From assembly GCF_028583425.1 (NCBI RefSeq), contig NC_072790.1, forward strand, positions 12,754,552 through 12,818,551: DNA of 64,000 nt. Reading direction: 5' to 3'. The notes under the pieces are model-generated. The model saw only the letters and a program-made list of their open reading frames with translations, made no database searches and was not told where the DNA came from. The DNA is from Eublepharis macularius. Taxonomy: Eukaryota; Chordata; Lepidosauria; Squamata; Eublepharidae. This document shows, in pieces, positions 33,454 to 45,434 of this stretch. The stretch's first letter is position 1. Each line of letters starts with the position of its first letter. The position numbers and the translations under genes were made by a program.

Positions 33454-33564
33454 CTTGTTTGTCAAGCGGCCGAACACGTTTTGCAGTTAACGGTCAAGGA
33501 TCCCTGGGTCTTGTTAGGCGGTGGCTGCACAGAAACTCACCTGTCCTCGTACATCCGGCACAAG
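33454..33564 (+). CDS. MKKS: MKKS coding exon 5
   Basis: The 37-codon exon is phase 0 at both ends, between TCATTTCTAG and CACAAG|GTACGA. It reads [20 protein letters not shown], then [35 protein letters not shown] is the human counterpart. Confidence 0.95.
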
Positions 33565-34664
33565 GTACGAAGAGACTCTGAAAGCCTTGCCGAGGCTCCA
33601 GCAGCCTCTTTTTATTAACTGGGTATCTTGCTTTTCCAGCAGGTGTCCCCCAAAGTGGCTTGCGTGAATAAAGAGACAGCCTTTGGGCCTAAGACCTGAA
33701 AAAGCAAGACATGCACGGGAAGAGAATGGAGGGGAAAGGCAGAGGGCGCGGGGCGGGGCGGGGGGGGATCAGTTGGTCACTTGGACTTTCTGCACGGAAG
33801 GGCCAGGCGGGCTGTCCCTCACTTGGCACCCTCACTTAGATGGCAGTGAAAGATCCACCTTGCGGCCCCTGGACTTGTCCCAGTTGAAGGTGCAGATATT
33901 TGCTATATGCCACCACCAGTCCCTTCGGACTCCCCAAAACGAGGGTCCAGGGGTCAGGAGCTGCAGTGGGGAGGGGAAAGCGGGTGAAATCTGCTGACCT
34001 AAGAGGGGAGAGCCGTGCCCCCTTCCCTCCACTGCAGCCCCCTGACCAGCGTGGCTGTTAATTCTCCCGCTGTCTATTTTCTAACAGCTAGAAGGGACTG
34101 CTAGGAAAAGGAGATTGTGGCAGAGATCCGCATTTGTACCTCTTATGGTAGTTTGGCTCCAACCCTGTGGCTGAGGCTGGTTGTGCTTTCCTTTCTGTTC
34201 TCCTTCAACTGGCGAGAGCTGGCTGCCCCCCACCCCACCCTTGCCATGGTGTTCTTCCTGGTGGGTGGACAAGGCACAGCTGTTCCTCTGGCTGGAGTTG
34301 GAAGCCTTAATCGTCCTTTCCTTACTCCTGTTTCAGGACAGTATTTTATGTTACAGATTTCTGTGATTATTTCTTCTAAAAAAATTCCAAAGCACCAGAC
34401 AGGCTGGGAGTTGCATTGGAGTAGGAGTATGCACACAGAGAGAGAGACGCATAATCCTTTAACCTCAAAATCTTCCTCCCCTTAGGCTACCTGCATCTTC
34501 CCTTTGTTTTAAGCTGTGTAGGTGAGAAAATGCCTTGGGGAAAGGTGAGTTTGAGTTGAAAAACGATCCATAGGAGGAGGGTTATACGGCATCTCTCTAC
34601 AAACCCAGAGAGTCAGTGTGGTGTGTTGGGCAAGGCTATCGTGCTGCCATGAAATCTGGCATAC
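33565..34664. other. MKKS intron 5, left part
   Basis: GC-rich in places (33740-33770, 33940-34060). No exon or repeat family recognised. Confidence 0.35.
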
Positions 34665-34676
34665 CATAGATTTACA

Positions 34677-35080
34677 CAGGGCTTTTTTTCAGCTGGAACG
34701 CGATGGAACGGAGTTCTGGAACCTCTTGAAAATGGTCACATGGCTGGTGGCCCCGCCCCCCTGATCTCCAGACAGAGGGGAGTTGAGATTGCCCTCCGTG
34801 CAACAGTGCAGCACGGAGGGCAATCTAAACTCCCTTCTGTCTGGAGATCAGGGGGCGGGGCCACCAGCCATGTGACCATTTTCACCGAGGGTGATTTAAA
34901 GTTTTAAAAACTCCCCCCTTGTTCCAGCTGACCCAAAGTGACGTCATTGGCCCTGGGAGCATGCGTGCCCTTTGCATGCGCACATGTGGTACCAGCGGCA
35001 CCACCTCCCACCAAGAGTTGCCCCCTGTGCTGGCAACCCACTGAGTTCCACCACCTCTTTCCCCAGAAAAAAAAGCCCTG
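34677..35080. mobile_element. hAT-like palindromic MITE with 8-bp duplication
   Basis: Starts CAGGGCTTTTTTTCAGCTGG and ends CCCCAGAAAAAAAAGCCCTG. An interior palindrome (GGGGAGTTGAGATTGCCCTC… mirrored) surrounds a short loop. It is flanked exactly by GATTTACA at 34669-34676 and 35081-35088. It is inserted in the LINE fragment at 35089-35690, whose sequence resumes after the second GATTTACA. Confidence 0.9.
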
Positions 35081-35088
35081 GATTTACA

Positions 35089-35690
35089 CAAATCTGTGGT
35101 GAGACCACACGTGGAATACTGGGTACAGTTCTGGTCACCACACCTGAAAAAGGACATTGTAGAGCTTGAAAAGGTACAGAAAAGAGCAACCAGAATGATC
35201 AGGGGGCTGGAACAACTGCCTGATGGGGAACGCTTAAACGCTTAGGGCTGTTTAGCTTAGAAAAAAGGGGAATAACGGAGACATGATAGAATTCTATAAA
35301 ATTATGTATAGTGTGGACAGAGTGGCCACGGAGAAGCTTTTCTCCTCATAAACCAGGGTCATCCTCTGAAGCTGAGGGCTGGGAGATTCTTCACACAGTG
35401 CATAGTTAACTTATGGAACTCACTGCCACAGGATGTGGTGATGGCTGCTGACTTGGAAGGCTTTAAAAGGGGAGTGGACAAATTCATGGAGGACGGGGCT
35501 ATCAGTGGCATTTAGTCATGATGGATATCTACTCCCGCCAGTACCAGAGGTGGTGTGCCTCTTTATCTAATTTGCTTGCGAGCCGGGCAGGAGGATGCTG
35601 TTATAACCATCCCGCTGGTTGGCCAGTGTGTGAACAGAGCGCTGGACTAGATGGGCCTCTGATCCAGTCCAGCAGGGTTTTTCTTCTTCA
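35089..35690 (+). mobile_element. CR1/L3-like LINE 3' end
   Basis: Translation shows [20 protein letters not shown], then VQKRATRM and LFSLEKRG, the end of a CR1-clade reverse-transcriptase ORF. The 3' text runs ATGGAACTCACTGCCACAGG … CTGGACTAGATGGGCCTCTG. The ORF is broken. It begins left of the MITE at 34677. Confidence 0.75.
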
Positions 35691-36142
35691 GTTCTTAGAG
35701 CACAATATCCACAACATATTTTGTCTTCATTTTTTCTGCTTTACTTTTATTCTTTAATATACAGCATATAAATGATTATAAACATCTGTATTTACCATGC
35801 TCCAAATTGAAATTTTACAGACCCGTAAAAGATTTGCCTCTTTTTGTCTTCCTCAAATTTTCCTTAGTGCGTCTGATTAGCTTCTTCAGCAATAAAATTC
35901 AGTAAAGTATAATTTTTTAAAAAGCAATATAAAACCCCTGAATGCAGAGCTTTAAATGAAATTTATTTCCAAGTAAGGATGATTCAAATTGCATAAAAAA
36001 ATAAAATTAATAAAAGTATCAATTTGTCTTTATTATAAACGCTGCAGTCTGTTTTCTGGATTTTAGAGGTTTGTTTTTGCATCTTTAATCATGATTTATA
36101 AGGTCTGTGATGGTTTTAATATATTTCTTCTTTCTCTTTTAG
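35691..36142. other. MKKS intron 5, right part
   Basis: AT-rich. Ends in the acceptor TTCTTTCTCTTTTAG. Nothing else recognised. Confidence 0.4.
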
Positions 36143-36583
36143 AGTCATAAAATGCCAAGTAGCACCCTGGAAAATTTAGGTTGCTCTCAGACAGAGTTCC
36201 AGTTGGTAGCGGACTGTTTCTGCCACTCACTAGAGACTCTCGCGCGCTGTCTAGAGCATGACGGCGGCGAAATCCTCACGGATACAACTTGGGGTCACTT
36301 TTGGTCCGTTCCACCAGATGTTCCTTACAACTCTACCTGGTCAGATTTTGCTTTGAAGTGTGGGTGTGGCCTTTGTGGCAGCGATCAAGACCTCAGCTGG
36401 AGGGCGCTTCACCGTCCTTCTCGCCCGTTTCCTCCCCAAAGCTGTGTTAGTGAGTCTTCTATAACCTCTGCTGATAACCTCGTTCTGGATTCTTTCGCTG
36501 CTAAATGTAATGGTTTGCAAGCTGCAGTGGAGACAGCATGTCTTCTGTTTGGTCTGTCGTATGTAGTTGAAGATCAAAATTAG
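36143..36583 (+). CDS. MKKS: MKKS last coding exon
   Basis: The exon has 146 codons plus TAG. It reads [20 protein letters not shown], then [35 protein letters not shown] and LSYVVEDQN at the end. Human has [20 protein letters not shown] and LSYVIEDKN. The acceptor is CTCTTTTAG (36142). The C-terminal region is intact. Confidence 0.96.
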   Translation, partial: [146 protein letters not shown]

Positions 36584-37600
36584 GTCGTTTGGGTTTTTTT
36601 TATTTATTCCAGCGGCATTCTCCATCTAAAGACTGGGAGGGGACATTGCCTATCCTTTCTCCTCGCGCTCCTGTGTTCATTGCCCATTGCTGCTGCCAGG
36701 AAGAGCCTGCATGAAGGAAAGCCTCCCCCCTCTCCAAGCACGAAAACATCTGGTGCTACCTAGCCCTGGTTGCTTGGCAACACACATTGGGGTGGGGCTG
36801 TTCTCTCACAGCGGCTGCAGAAACTTGAAGGGCCAGAAGTTGGAGCAAGCAGACGGGGGACATTTTATGCCACTGCTTCCCACTCCCCCATTCACCACCA
36901 TGCGGTCACTGTCTCTTTTTGTGTGCGCTGGCTTTTTAAACTGCATCTCGGGGAGGGGGGGGGGGCGTTGTTTTTTGGATTTTTTGGAGACCTATTTTCA
37001 GGCACTAAGTCAACAAATAAATACAAGGTACCCAGACTGACGTTGCAATCCTATCAAGAGTTGACGGGCTTCAGCAGCAGCAGCAGCTCTGCGTAGGATT
37101 GCACTGTGAAGTTGCGGTAAACTCCTCTTTAGGCTGTCTTGCTGCTGCTAAAATAATAGCAGGTTATCTGAAAGCTTAAAAGACATCAGCTCTGCAGTCC
37201 GGAGCGGAGTTACGCCTTTCTGTGCCCACTGACTTCAGTGAGCTGAGAAGGGTATAAGCATGCTTAGGATTTCTTATCGATGCACCAAAAGGAAGTTACA
37301 GGGTGAAAAATGAACCACAGGTTGAAGGCAGCGCAAGACATGGCTAATTAGTGTGTTTATAAAAAGGCAAATTAAAGCATTCGATTGAAACTGTAAACTT
37401 GAATATTAATAATTAGCTCATTTTAATTCCGCTAGAATTGCCACCAAAAAAAAAGGACAAAATCTTCTCCAGGAATAATTCACAATACAGCTTTTTCTGA
37501 AATCATTTATTAGCTGGTTCTACTTTGTTAATAAAAATATGTCCGTTGTGATGCAATTTGATGTTGTCGCCAGTTTCTCCAGTTAAAAGAATAAAATCTG
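36584..37600 (+). other. MKKS: MKKS 3' untranslated and downstream region
   Basis: Non-coding. Candidate poly(A) signals are AATAAA at 37016-37021 and further AATAAA hexamers near 37522 and 37583. A G-run of about 13 lies at 36954-36965. I cannot decide which site is used. Confidence 0.45.
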
Positions 37601-37748
37601 GTGTTGATTTTTGGTAGTGTAACAGTCAGATCGAGAGAAAAATTAATTTAAAACAGGCTTTTCAAACTAATTGTGGGGGTTCCATTATTGTTTATATGGA
37701 TGAAGGCGAGTCTGCAAAGGCATATTACTAATTTCTTTTCAGGACTGA

Positions 37749-37950
37749 GAGCCAAGCTACAAGTGACGCCTGACACAGGTTGGACACTTGTCAGCTTCCC
37801 TCAAGTTTTGTTGGGAAATGTAGGCATCCTGGTCTTGCAGCTTCGCTCTCCATTACAGCTGCAAGACCAGGATGCCTACATTTCCCATCAAAACTTGAGG
37901 GAAGCTGACAAGTGTCCAACCCGTGTCAGGCGTCACTTGTAGCTTGGCTC
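37749..37950. mobile_element. PIF/Harbinger-like MITE, near-perfect hairpin
   Basis: GAGCCAAGCTACAAGTGACG … CGTCACTTGTAGCTTGGCTC, 202 bp. Arms of about 92 bp match with roughly two differences around a ~17-bp loop. The flanks TGA/TAA fit a TNA target. This is the youngest-looking copy in the window. Confidence 0.85.
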
Positions 37951-38329
37951 TAAGATGTATAATATTGAAAGGGTTTGTTATGCTCTCTTCTCTTGGATTA
38001 ATTTATGGGAAGCATGCAGCCAGAGCTGTTTCTAGCAACTAACTGGGCATGTGTGGTGAGAATGCAACATAGCTCCTTCTGCATTTGAATGAGGAAGAGT
38101 CATGGTTTCCCCCTGACAAGATACATAAATATTTTCTCGTTACCCAACACACGCTTGAAAGATGTTCCTTTCATCATTACTGGGGTAGAGTTTTCATTTG
38201 TTACCCACAAAAATGGCGGCTAATTCTGAAAGCTGGATTAAGAAATGGCGTCTGGCCCACCTGTATTTATGGGCTTCTTGCAAAAATTCCATAAATGAAC
38301 AGGACAAGGTTATCCTCATACTTTTTAAA

Positions 38330-38745
38330 GTTGGGTGTGGGGACAGGGTAGAACTGAGGCATGACGCAAGAAATTTTCCTTTGGTCCTTGTCTTGGATAA
38401 ATCAGAACCAGCAGGCATGGTCCACGGACAGTGGACCAGAAAACCCCAACCTTGTGGAAGCTGTGGGTACCCTTGGAACTTTGGAAAGAGGTGGTGGATG
38501 CCGCTGCAAAATGGCCACCACTGGGCACAGGGAGGGGCAGTCAGGAAAATGATGGGAGGTTCCAGACCAAGCGTTCTCCTAAGATGGAGCCAGATATTTT
38601 GGAACGTGTGCTCCAGGCAGACATAAAGACCATGCCTCTTGGGTTCTTCGGAAGTACATCTTGCTCCAGTGTGGTGAGAGGAAGGCAGGATTGTACCAAG
38701 AAATGCAGCAGTGCCCACAGGAACTGCAAGAAGGATTGGTGTGAC
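38330..38745. mobile_element. hAT-like non-autonomous element fragment
   Basis: CCAACCTTGTGGAAGCTGTG…, CAAAATGGCCACCACTGGGC and AAGACCATGCCTCTTGGGTT belong to the same family as 47390-47740 (there in the opposite orientation: CAACAAGGTTGAGGACCCCT). Ends not defined here. Confidence 0.45.
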
Positions 38746-38746
38746 A

Positions 38747-38870
38747 AGGGCCATTTTTACACTGCTTACAGCAGTTCTCGCGCGAAATCGCGTCAGGAAG
38801 ACAGTGGCGTTCCGGGAGCTCAGCGCGGTGTTCCGTGGCCGGTAAGCAGTGTGAAAATGGCCCTTGCTGC
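38747..38870. mobile_element. Small MITE with 24-bp inverted ends
   Basis: AAGGGCCATTTTTACACTGC(TTAC) at left is mirrored by (GTAA)GCAGTGTGAAAATGGCCCTT at right, with one mismatch. The ~75-bp centre is CpG-rich. Confidence 0.8.
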
Positions 38871-39609
38871 CCAGATGGAATCTTTCTTGACTCGCTCAGT
38901 CAACCTGAAAGACCCTAGTCTGATACTAAAAGGTTTTCCCTTTTGTAGAAAAGTGGGAAACGGCTGACACCACTTTTTAGCAGATCTTCAGTTATTATTC
39001 GTGGATCTTCTAACTGTAACAACGTTATACTTTTAAAAGAACCCTGGCTGGTTGGCTGTCCAGTGATCATAGAGTTCACTCTGAGGAGTTATGTCCCTTT
39101 AAATAAGGATACAGAGCTCCAGAGTGACTGTGCTGAGTTTGATCATGAAAAAAGGTGGTAGATGGAGTGAACAAATCCTTTTCTTTGTACACTTACAACT
39201 CGCAAGCAAAATCAAACAGTTCTTGCCGCAATTCCTTTCCCCAACTTTTTCTTCCCATGTGGGAAAAGTTACTTTCGGCTTTACTCACCCTAAACTAGGC
39301 CTGAATTACTCATGCAGATAATGTCTTTGTTTCAAGCTTCTTTTAGTTTGGGGGGAAAGGATGTCAGTGTTAGATGCTGCTTTATGTAAGCCACGTTGAA
39401 ACATACAATTAAATACAGATCTTCCTGGCTTGTTTCCCTCCCAAGTCCCCCCCCCCTCCCCCAGGACCCTGCAATTTTATTAGCTGCAAGCGTGAGTAAG
39501 CGACCTACTTCGCCTCCTTTTTCTTTTTGTAAAATGGAATTACAGCTTGCTTATCTAATGCAAACTATAATGACTCCTGTTAAAATGAGAGCTGAACAGT
39601 AATGGGTTA

Positions 39610-39920
39610 GGGCAGGCGTCACCCACCTTGTTGAGTCTGTGGGCACTTTGGGAATTTATCACAGCATGCATGCCCACGAGGGCAGGCCAGTCACAGTGTC
39701 GGAAGGTTCTGGATATAAAGCCCTGACTGGCAGCAGCTCTTGAAGGTTTCAGGCAGACATCTTGGGTAAATGAGAAGGGGGGGGATATACAAACATTCTG
39801 TATACAAAATCTTTTGTGTGCTACTGACGGAGCAGCACCCTCTCCACGAGTGTTACAGAGGCAGTTTCTCCCTCCGTTTTTTAATGTGGGTGGTACAAGA
39901 GCACACCTGGGCATTGGGTT
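39610..39920. mobile_element. hAT-like non-autonomous element fragment
   Basis: CAGGCGTCACCCACCTTGTT and TGTGGGCACTTTGGGAATTT resemble the family at 47390-47740 and 38330. The right boundary is approximate. Confidence 0.45.
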
Positions 39921-40183
39921 CAGTCAGGTAGAGCCATAATGTTATGGCATTATGTCTAATCTTTGCCACACAGTGTCATGAAGAGAGCCTAAGAATGAAG
40001 ACAGAGACAGCTTGGGCCTTAAGAATTTACTACATCTGGTGAAAAAAATGTATCTGGTACCATTACCAGTACTTGTCTTGAATAATTGAACTGCAGAACA
40101 TTCACAAGTGGAGAAACAGCCCTTTACGATTAATTTCCCAAGGACGTATCTAACATGATGGAGGCTATAAAACAAGCTTTAAG

Positions 40184-41253
40184 TAGAGATGGGCATGGAC
40201 TGGGAAAACCCCACAGACTGCCGTCCTGTGGTCCATCAATTTTCACGGACCATGAACTTTTCACAGACCAGCCTGGTTGGCGGGCCGGTTTGTCAGTCTG
40301 TGGCCCGTCATTTCCAGCAGCCCTGGCTCCGCCCCCTTCACACCCAGAGAGCACAAACTTGCAGAGAAACTTCAGCAGCCTCTCCTCCAGCCACCCTCCA
40401 AGTTTGGTCAAGATTGCATTTCAGTCGTTTAAGGTACAGACCCCCAAAGCGGCTGCCCCCAGGAAACTTCGGGTAGATACTGGAATCACAAATGCCAGTT
40501 GACTTGCATTGGCTAGCAGCACCAAAAAGTTGCAATGAGGCGAAATCAAACAGAAAAGGGTGGGGGGAGAGCCCCCTCACTCACCACACAGACACCTTCC
40601 CAGACATGGCCTAAAGAATTCATTCATGCTCCTTTTTCCCATAGAGAAGAATGGGAGCTTTCTGATTGGCAAGCAGAGCTGCTTGTCAAGGTTTTGAGGG
40701 CTAAGATTGGCTGCAGAATGTCCACTCCTCTGCTGCCTAGGGAATTCATTCTTGTTCCTTGCTCCATAGAGCAGAATGGGAGCTCTCTGATTTGTGGGTA
40801 GAGCTGCCTATCAAGGTTTTGAGGGCTAAGATTGGCTGCAGACTATTCACACCCCTCCCCTTGCAGAACGGAAGCTCTCTGCTTGGCAGGCAGAGCGGCC
40901 TGTCAAGGTTTTGACAGCTAAGATTGGCTGCAGAATGTCCACCTCTCTGTTGCCTGGGGAATTCATTCTTGCTCCTTGCTCCATAGAGCAGAATGGGAGG
41001 TCTGTGCTCAGCAGGCAGAGCTGCCTATTAAGTTTTTAAGGGCTGCAAAGTTCTGCGGACGTCCCCTCCCTTCCCTAGGGAATTGGTAGATCAGCGCCAG
41101 GATGTCCAGACATGGACCATGGACGAACGGACCAGCCCAAACAGACCAAAATTGGTGAAAAAGGTGAGTCCCACGAACTGTGTGTTCGCAAACCACAAAC
41201 TGGACCAGACAGTGTCTTATTTAGGTCCGTTTTTTGGATCATGCCTACCTCTA
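40184..41253. mobile_element. 1.07-kb hAT-like element with internal minisatellite
   Basis: Ends TAGAGATGGGCATG and CATGCCTACCTCTA are inverted. The flanks GCTTTAAG (40176-40183) and GATTTAAG (41254-41261) are an 8-bp duplication with one change. Inside, 40617-41045 holds about four diverged units containing GGTTTTGAGGGCTAAGATTG and GAATTCATTC. No transposase is seen. Confidence 0.75.
40617..41045. repeat. Imperfect tandem repeat, ~125-bp units
   Basis: The phrases AGAATGGGAGCT(C/T)TCTG and GCTAAGATTGGCTGCAGA recur about every 100-130 bp, inside the element at 40184. Confidence 0.75.
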
Positions 41254-41429
41254 GATTTAAGTCTTTAAACAGATTTTCCGCATTTAAAAAGTACCATCTC
41301 CCAGCACTATGGGGTTTTACCTTCTGTCAGTAGAAGTTTAGCAAACTTATAAAACTGGAAGTACTGAGTTTAGGAAATTTACAAAACTTTTAGACGTGCA
41401 CCCCATCTCTACATAACGTATCTACATAA

Positions 41430-41620
41430 CATGGGGGTGCAAGCTCTGGCTTCAGAAGTTCTGGAGAACTGGGGGCGGTGCAGGCCAAGGGAGGCAAACT
41501 TGGGGAAGGGAGTAAGTGCAGAGGGGATGTTATACCACAGAGTCCAGCCTCCAAAGCTGCCATTTCCTCTAGGGGAACTGATCTCTGTCATTTGGAGGTA
41601 ATTGGTAACTTTAACATAAA
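41430..41620. mobile_element. Degraded GGGTTGCCA-type MITE
   Basis: AGCCTCCAAAGCTGCCATTT, then CCTCTAGGGGAACTGATCTC and TGGAGGTAATTGGTAAC, match the interior of the repeat at 21532. Confidence 0.5.
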
Positions 41621-42399
41621 ATAGCCATGCTGTAAGAAGATATCCCACACTTTCTGTTTGGGAGCCCAGATGGAAATTATTCGTGCTTTTCTTAATTATA
41701 GCACAGAACAATGTAAGTGAAAAATCGATGTGCATGTTTCAAAGAGACAACATATTGCAAATTGAAATGTCCTTTGAGATCTTTGAAAAGGAATAAGTAC
41801 TTGCTAAATACTCCCCCCAATCCTTTTTAACATTTTGTTTTAATTTTAGAAGCTGTTTAAAAGTTTGAATTTGACTGGCTAAAATCTGAAGGCTGATCCA
41901 TAAAGAATGGTTGCGCACAAAAAGTCAACAGTGACACTGGCGACCAAAGAGGGCTTTTTTGAATGCCAAATGCTGAAGGTTTAAACTGATGTTACTCTAC
42001 AGTTGTTAAACCACGGCTCAGGTAGCCCTTGAAATTCATGCTGAACCAAAATGGGGGTGGAGGAAAGGTTACCAACCCAAAGCTTCCATCACACCATCCT
42101 GTAGTGACGCTAATAACGCTATATACACTGATCCACTCGGGAGGCACAAAGAGCTGACCTTTGGAACAATGTGCAAAGTGTGGGGAGAAGAGCTGCCCCA
42201 TGCCTCCTCTCCCAGTATCTTCCTCTCACTGGGAGCTGAGCAGACACACTTGAAGCGAAGGGCTTGGGCTGCTTCCTTTGTCCGAAAGTGTGTGTGTGGG
42301 GGGGGGGGTTCATGAAACTTACACTGTTGGTGGATGTCCCATGCAGGCGGCAACCACCCATCACCCACAAAGCCCCCTAGGAAACAGCATAGCTACCTT

Positions 42400-42945
42400 C
42401 CTCAGACAAGTAGAGGGCGCCAGGGGAAGCAGCAGGTTTAATTGATGTTAATCAATATTCTCTCTGAAGTCAGGAGGCATTCCTACCTTAGACAAAGAGA
42501 AGCAGCTTACTATCAACAGAGTTACACATACAAATAGAGAGACATGCGGAACCCCTCAGAGTCCAAGGCATGCTGAGTTCTAGTCCACCCCCTGTACAAT
42601 TAAAAAAACTCACAGCTATCTCCCCCATCACCTCCCCCAGTGACCCCTACTCTATGCCCAAAGAAAGGCAAAAAACCCCTCCAGGGTTCCCAGCCAATCT
42701 GGCCTGGGGGAAAATTCCTTCCTGAACCCAAAGTGGTGATTGGCATTATCCTGGGCGTATAAGAAAGGGCCACAATAGCCTAGCCACAATGGCTCATCTC
42801 TTCATGCCTTCCCTCTCTTGATCTCTATACATTCATACTGAGTGATAGAATCATCACTGCTGTTAGATGGCCATCCAGCCTCTGCTTAAAAACCTCCAAA
42901 GAAAGCCCACCATCTCCCAAGGAAGCCTGTTCCACTGAGGGACCG
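42400..42945 (-). mobile_element. CR1-like LINE 3' end
   Basis: Minus strand reads GTTACAGCGGTCCCTCAGTG, GAGGTTTTTAAGCAGAGGCT, GGATGGCCATCTAACAG, then ATTTTCCCCCAGGCCAGATT and GGGGTGGACTAGAACTC. This is the usual CR1 3' end layout (GGTTTTTAAGCAGAGGCTGG … GGACTAGATGACC). Confidence 0.7.
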
Positions 42946-42952
42946 CTGTAAC

Positions 42953-43220
42953 CAGGGCTTTTTCAGCCGGAATGCGGTGGAACATTGTTCCGGCACCTCC
43001 GTGTCCAGTGGCCCTGCCCCTCTGATCTCCAGACAGAGATCAGTTCCCCTGGAGGAAATGGCCGTTTTGGAAGGGGGGGGTACCTCATACTCCAGTGAGG
43101 TCCCTCCCTCCCCCAAGCCCCTCATGTGCGGTGCCCGCCAGCGGAACTCCTCGGTGTGGCATCTGGATGCCTCAGAGTCGGGGGGCTCCCACCGGGCCAT
43201 GCAGAGCTCGAGCGCCGTTA
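42953..43220. mobile_element. hAT-like MITE, truncated
   Basis: CAGGGCTTTTTCAGCCGGAA, then TGATCTCCAGACAGAG, as in the complete copies at 34677 and 49986. The right end is not identified. Confidence 0.5.
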
Positions 43221-43832
43221 CTTGATCCCCACACTGTTGGTAGGTCGCCACTGCTGCTGCCACTGGGAGGCAGTATGGGTGGGCAGGGCTGGATTGCCAT
43301 GCTGCTGCTGCCCGCCCCAAGAGCCGCCGGCCAGCCGCAGGCCAGGAGTGACGTGCCGCACCTCAGTCTGCCCTACAAAGGTAAGGCTGTACTGGGCTTA
43401 TGGCAGACAAAGGAAGACTTTGTTGGTGCAGCCTCGAAGGTGAGCTAGGCTGGGCTGGGCTTGCGCAGAGGAGCCTCGCTAAGCAGCGATGCCTGGCACC
43501 ACCAAGGGCTCTCTGGCCGCGCCGCGCTGGTGATAATGGGCAGGCATGTGGATGGCAGCACTAAAGACATAAGCCAGCCTCATGAATGTTCAGGCAGCAC
43601 ATGGCTGACAGGGGGGGGGGGGCTGCCAAGGAGCCTGGGGGTCGAGCAGGCTGCCTTAGGAAGATGGGCCGGGCTGACGTGCAGTGCGCGTATGCACCAG
43701 CAGGTCGTATATCACAGTTAATTCAGTTCATGTCCCCAAAATTATTGACTTTGGGATATTTAAGATCCATTTCTGATCTGCTGCTACTAAAACACACATG
43801 AACCAACGTTACAAGTAAGCCTTCTTGCTCTG

Positions 43833-43854
43833 TCACACACACACACACACACAC
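43833..43854. repeat. (CA)n microsatellite
   Basis: About eleven CA units. Confidence 0.9.
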
Positions 43855-44303
43855 CAATCTCAAGTTTTTTGTTTTGTTTTTTCTTAGACATTTCAAGATT
43901 AAAAGGGAGATGTAGACACATTAAAAGTTCCATTTTAAAAAATCAGTGAAAAAACTGAATTCAGATCACTACTAATGTTTTCAGAATTTTCCAGTGGATG
44001 ATTTTAACGTTTCCATGTCAAAAATTGGACTTTTTTCCATGTCAACCAATTTAAGGAAGCAGATGAAAGACACATACTTCCCCTCTACCAGTTTCCAGCT
44101 GCCTCTGGAGATCAGGGGATTGGTTGCAGTACAGAACCATGGGGGGCACAAAAAGGCAGAACAGCAGACAGTGTGGGGGGAAATATTCATACTAATAATC
44201 CAGGTTAGAAATATGTGAATTATTTTATGGTAGAATCACAACACTAAAAGCGTTTTTGAACCTTTCTCACACTAATTGTGTGACATGTCTAAAGTCTGGA
44301 AAC

Positions 44304-44672
44304 TTCTTTTTCAGCTGGAACGCAGTGGAACAGAGTTCCGGCACCTCTTGAAAATGGTCACATGGCCGGTGGCCCCGCCCCCTGATCTCCAGCCAAGTGG
44401 CACGGAGGGCAATCTCAACTCCTCTCTGTCTGGAGATTAGGGGGCGGGGCCACCGGCCATGTGACCATTTTTGCTAAGGGCGATTTAAATTTTGAAAAAA
44501 TCCCCCCTTGTTCCAGCTGACCCAAAGTGATGTCATTGTGCAGTCCTAGGAGTGTGCGTGCACTTTGTGCTCACACATGTGGTACCAGGGGCACCACTTC
44601 CCACCAGGAGTTGCCCCCTGTGCTGGCAACCCACTGAGTTCCACCACCTCTTTTCCCAGAATAAAAGCCCTG
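44304..44672. mobile_element. hAT-like palindromic MITE with 8-bp duplication
   Basis: Same family as 34677. The left end is slightly eroded (TTCTTTTTCAGCTGGAACGC) and the right end is AAAAGCCCTG. The flanks CTGGAAAC at 44296-44303 and 44673-44680 are identical. Confidence 0.85.
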
Positions 44673-44739
44673 CTGGAAACTGCGTTAAAGTTGATGCAAG
44701 TCCGTAGTGCATGAAAATAATGTTATTTCAAAGAATCCT

Positions 44740-45075
44740 GTGTGTTTCTTTGCCAGCAATCAGCAGAAGGTGACAAGCCCCCCAGAGGTAGGCCGCCACC
44801 GGCAGGCAACCCAGGAGTACACGTGGCGTGTGCGGTACAAAGGGGCCACGATACTGTCACTCCTGGAAGTGATGTAATCGCGCTTCCTGTGGGAGCATTC
44901 CTGCGCTTCATTTGGGGTTGATTTGGGCCAGTGCGACGATGTCACTTCTGGGAGGGGTGTCATTGCATGGGTGCCAGAGTACACCTGCATGAAGACAAAT
45001 GCTGCTGGCACAAGGTAAGTGTCAGGTGTCCCCCCCCCCCCCCCGCTGAGAGTGTATAGAGACCTGGCAACCCTA
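44740..45075. repeat. GC-rich repeat ending GGCAACCCTA
   Basis: Contains GTCACTCCTGGAAGTGATGT and a mirrored GATGTCACTTCTGGGAGG, a C-run (45032-45045) and the end CCTGGCAACCCTATG. Related to 13130-13465. Superfamily not assigned. Confidence 0.4.
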
Positions 45076-45434
45076 TGGTGTGTGCTCTTTCACGAGTTGC
45101 CATTCAATGCACCAACTATCTGCTTGGAGGATGGCAGAATCTGTGCACATCCTACAGTTTGTATCCAGCTGGCCACTGTATGCAACAATTATTAAACTGA
45201 GTCCATTCTTTTTCCCTTCAGGGCTTATTACATGTTGAAAGCTCGTGTGGGGCAGTGTCAGGATAGGACGCAGGAGATCTGAGTTAATATCCTCGCTCTG
45301 CCACGAACCTTACTGGGCACCGATGGATTGGGCTGTGAGCACCCTCTGTGCTTTGGGGAAATGGCGGTCCTTTTTCATCCTCACCTGGCTTACAGGGTTC
45401 TTGTGAAGATAAAATATCAAAGGTTGACCATATC

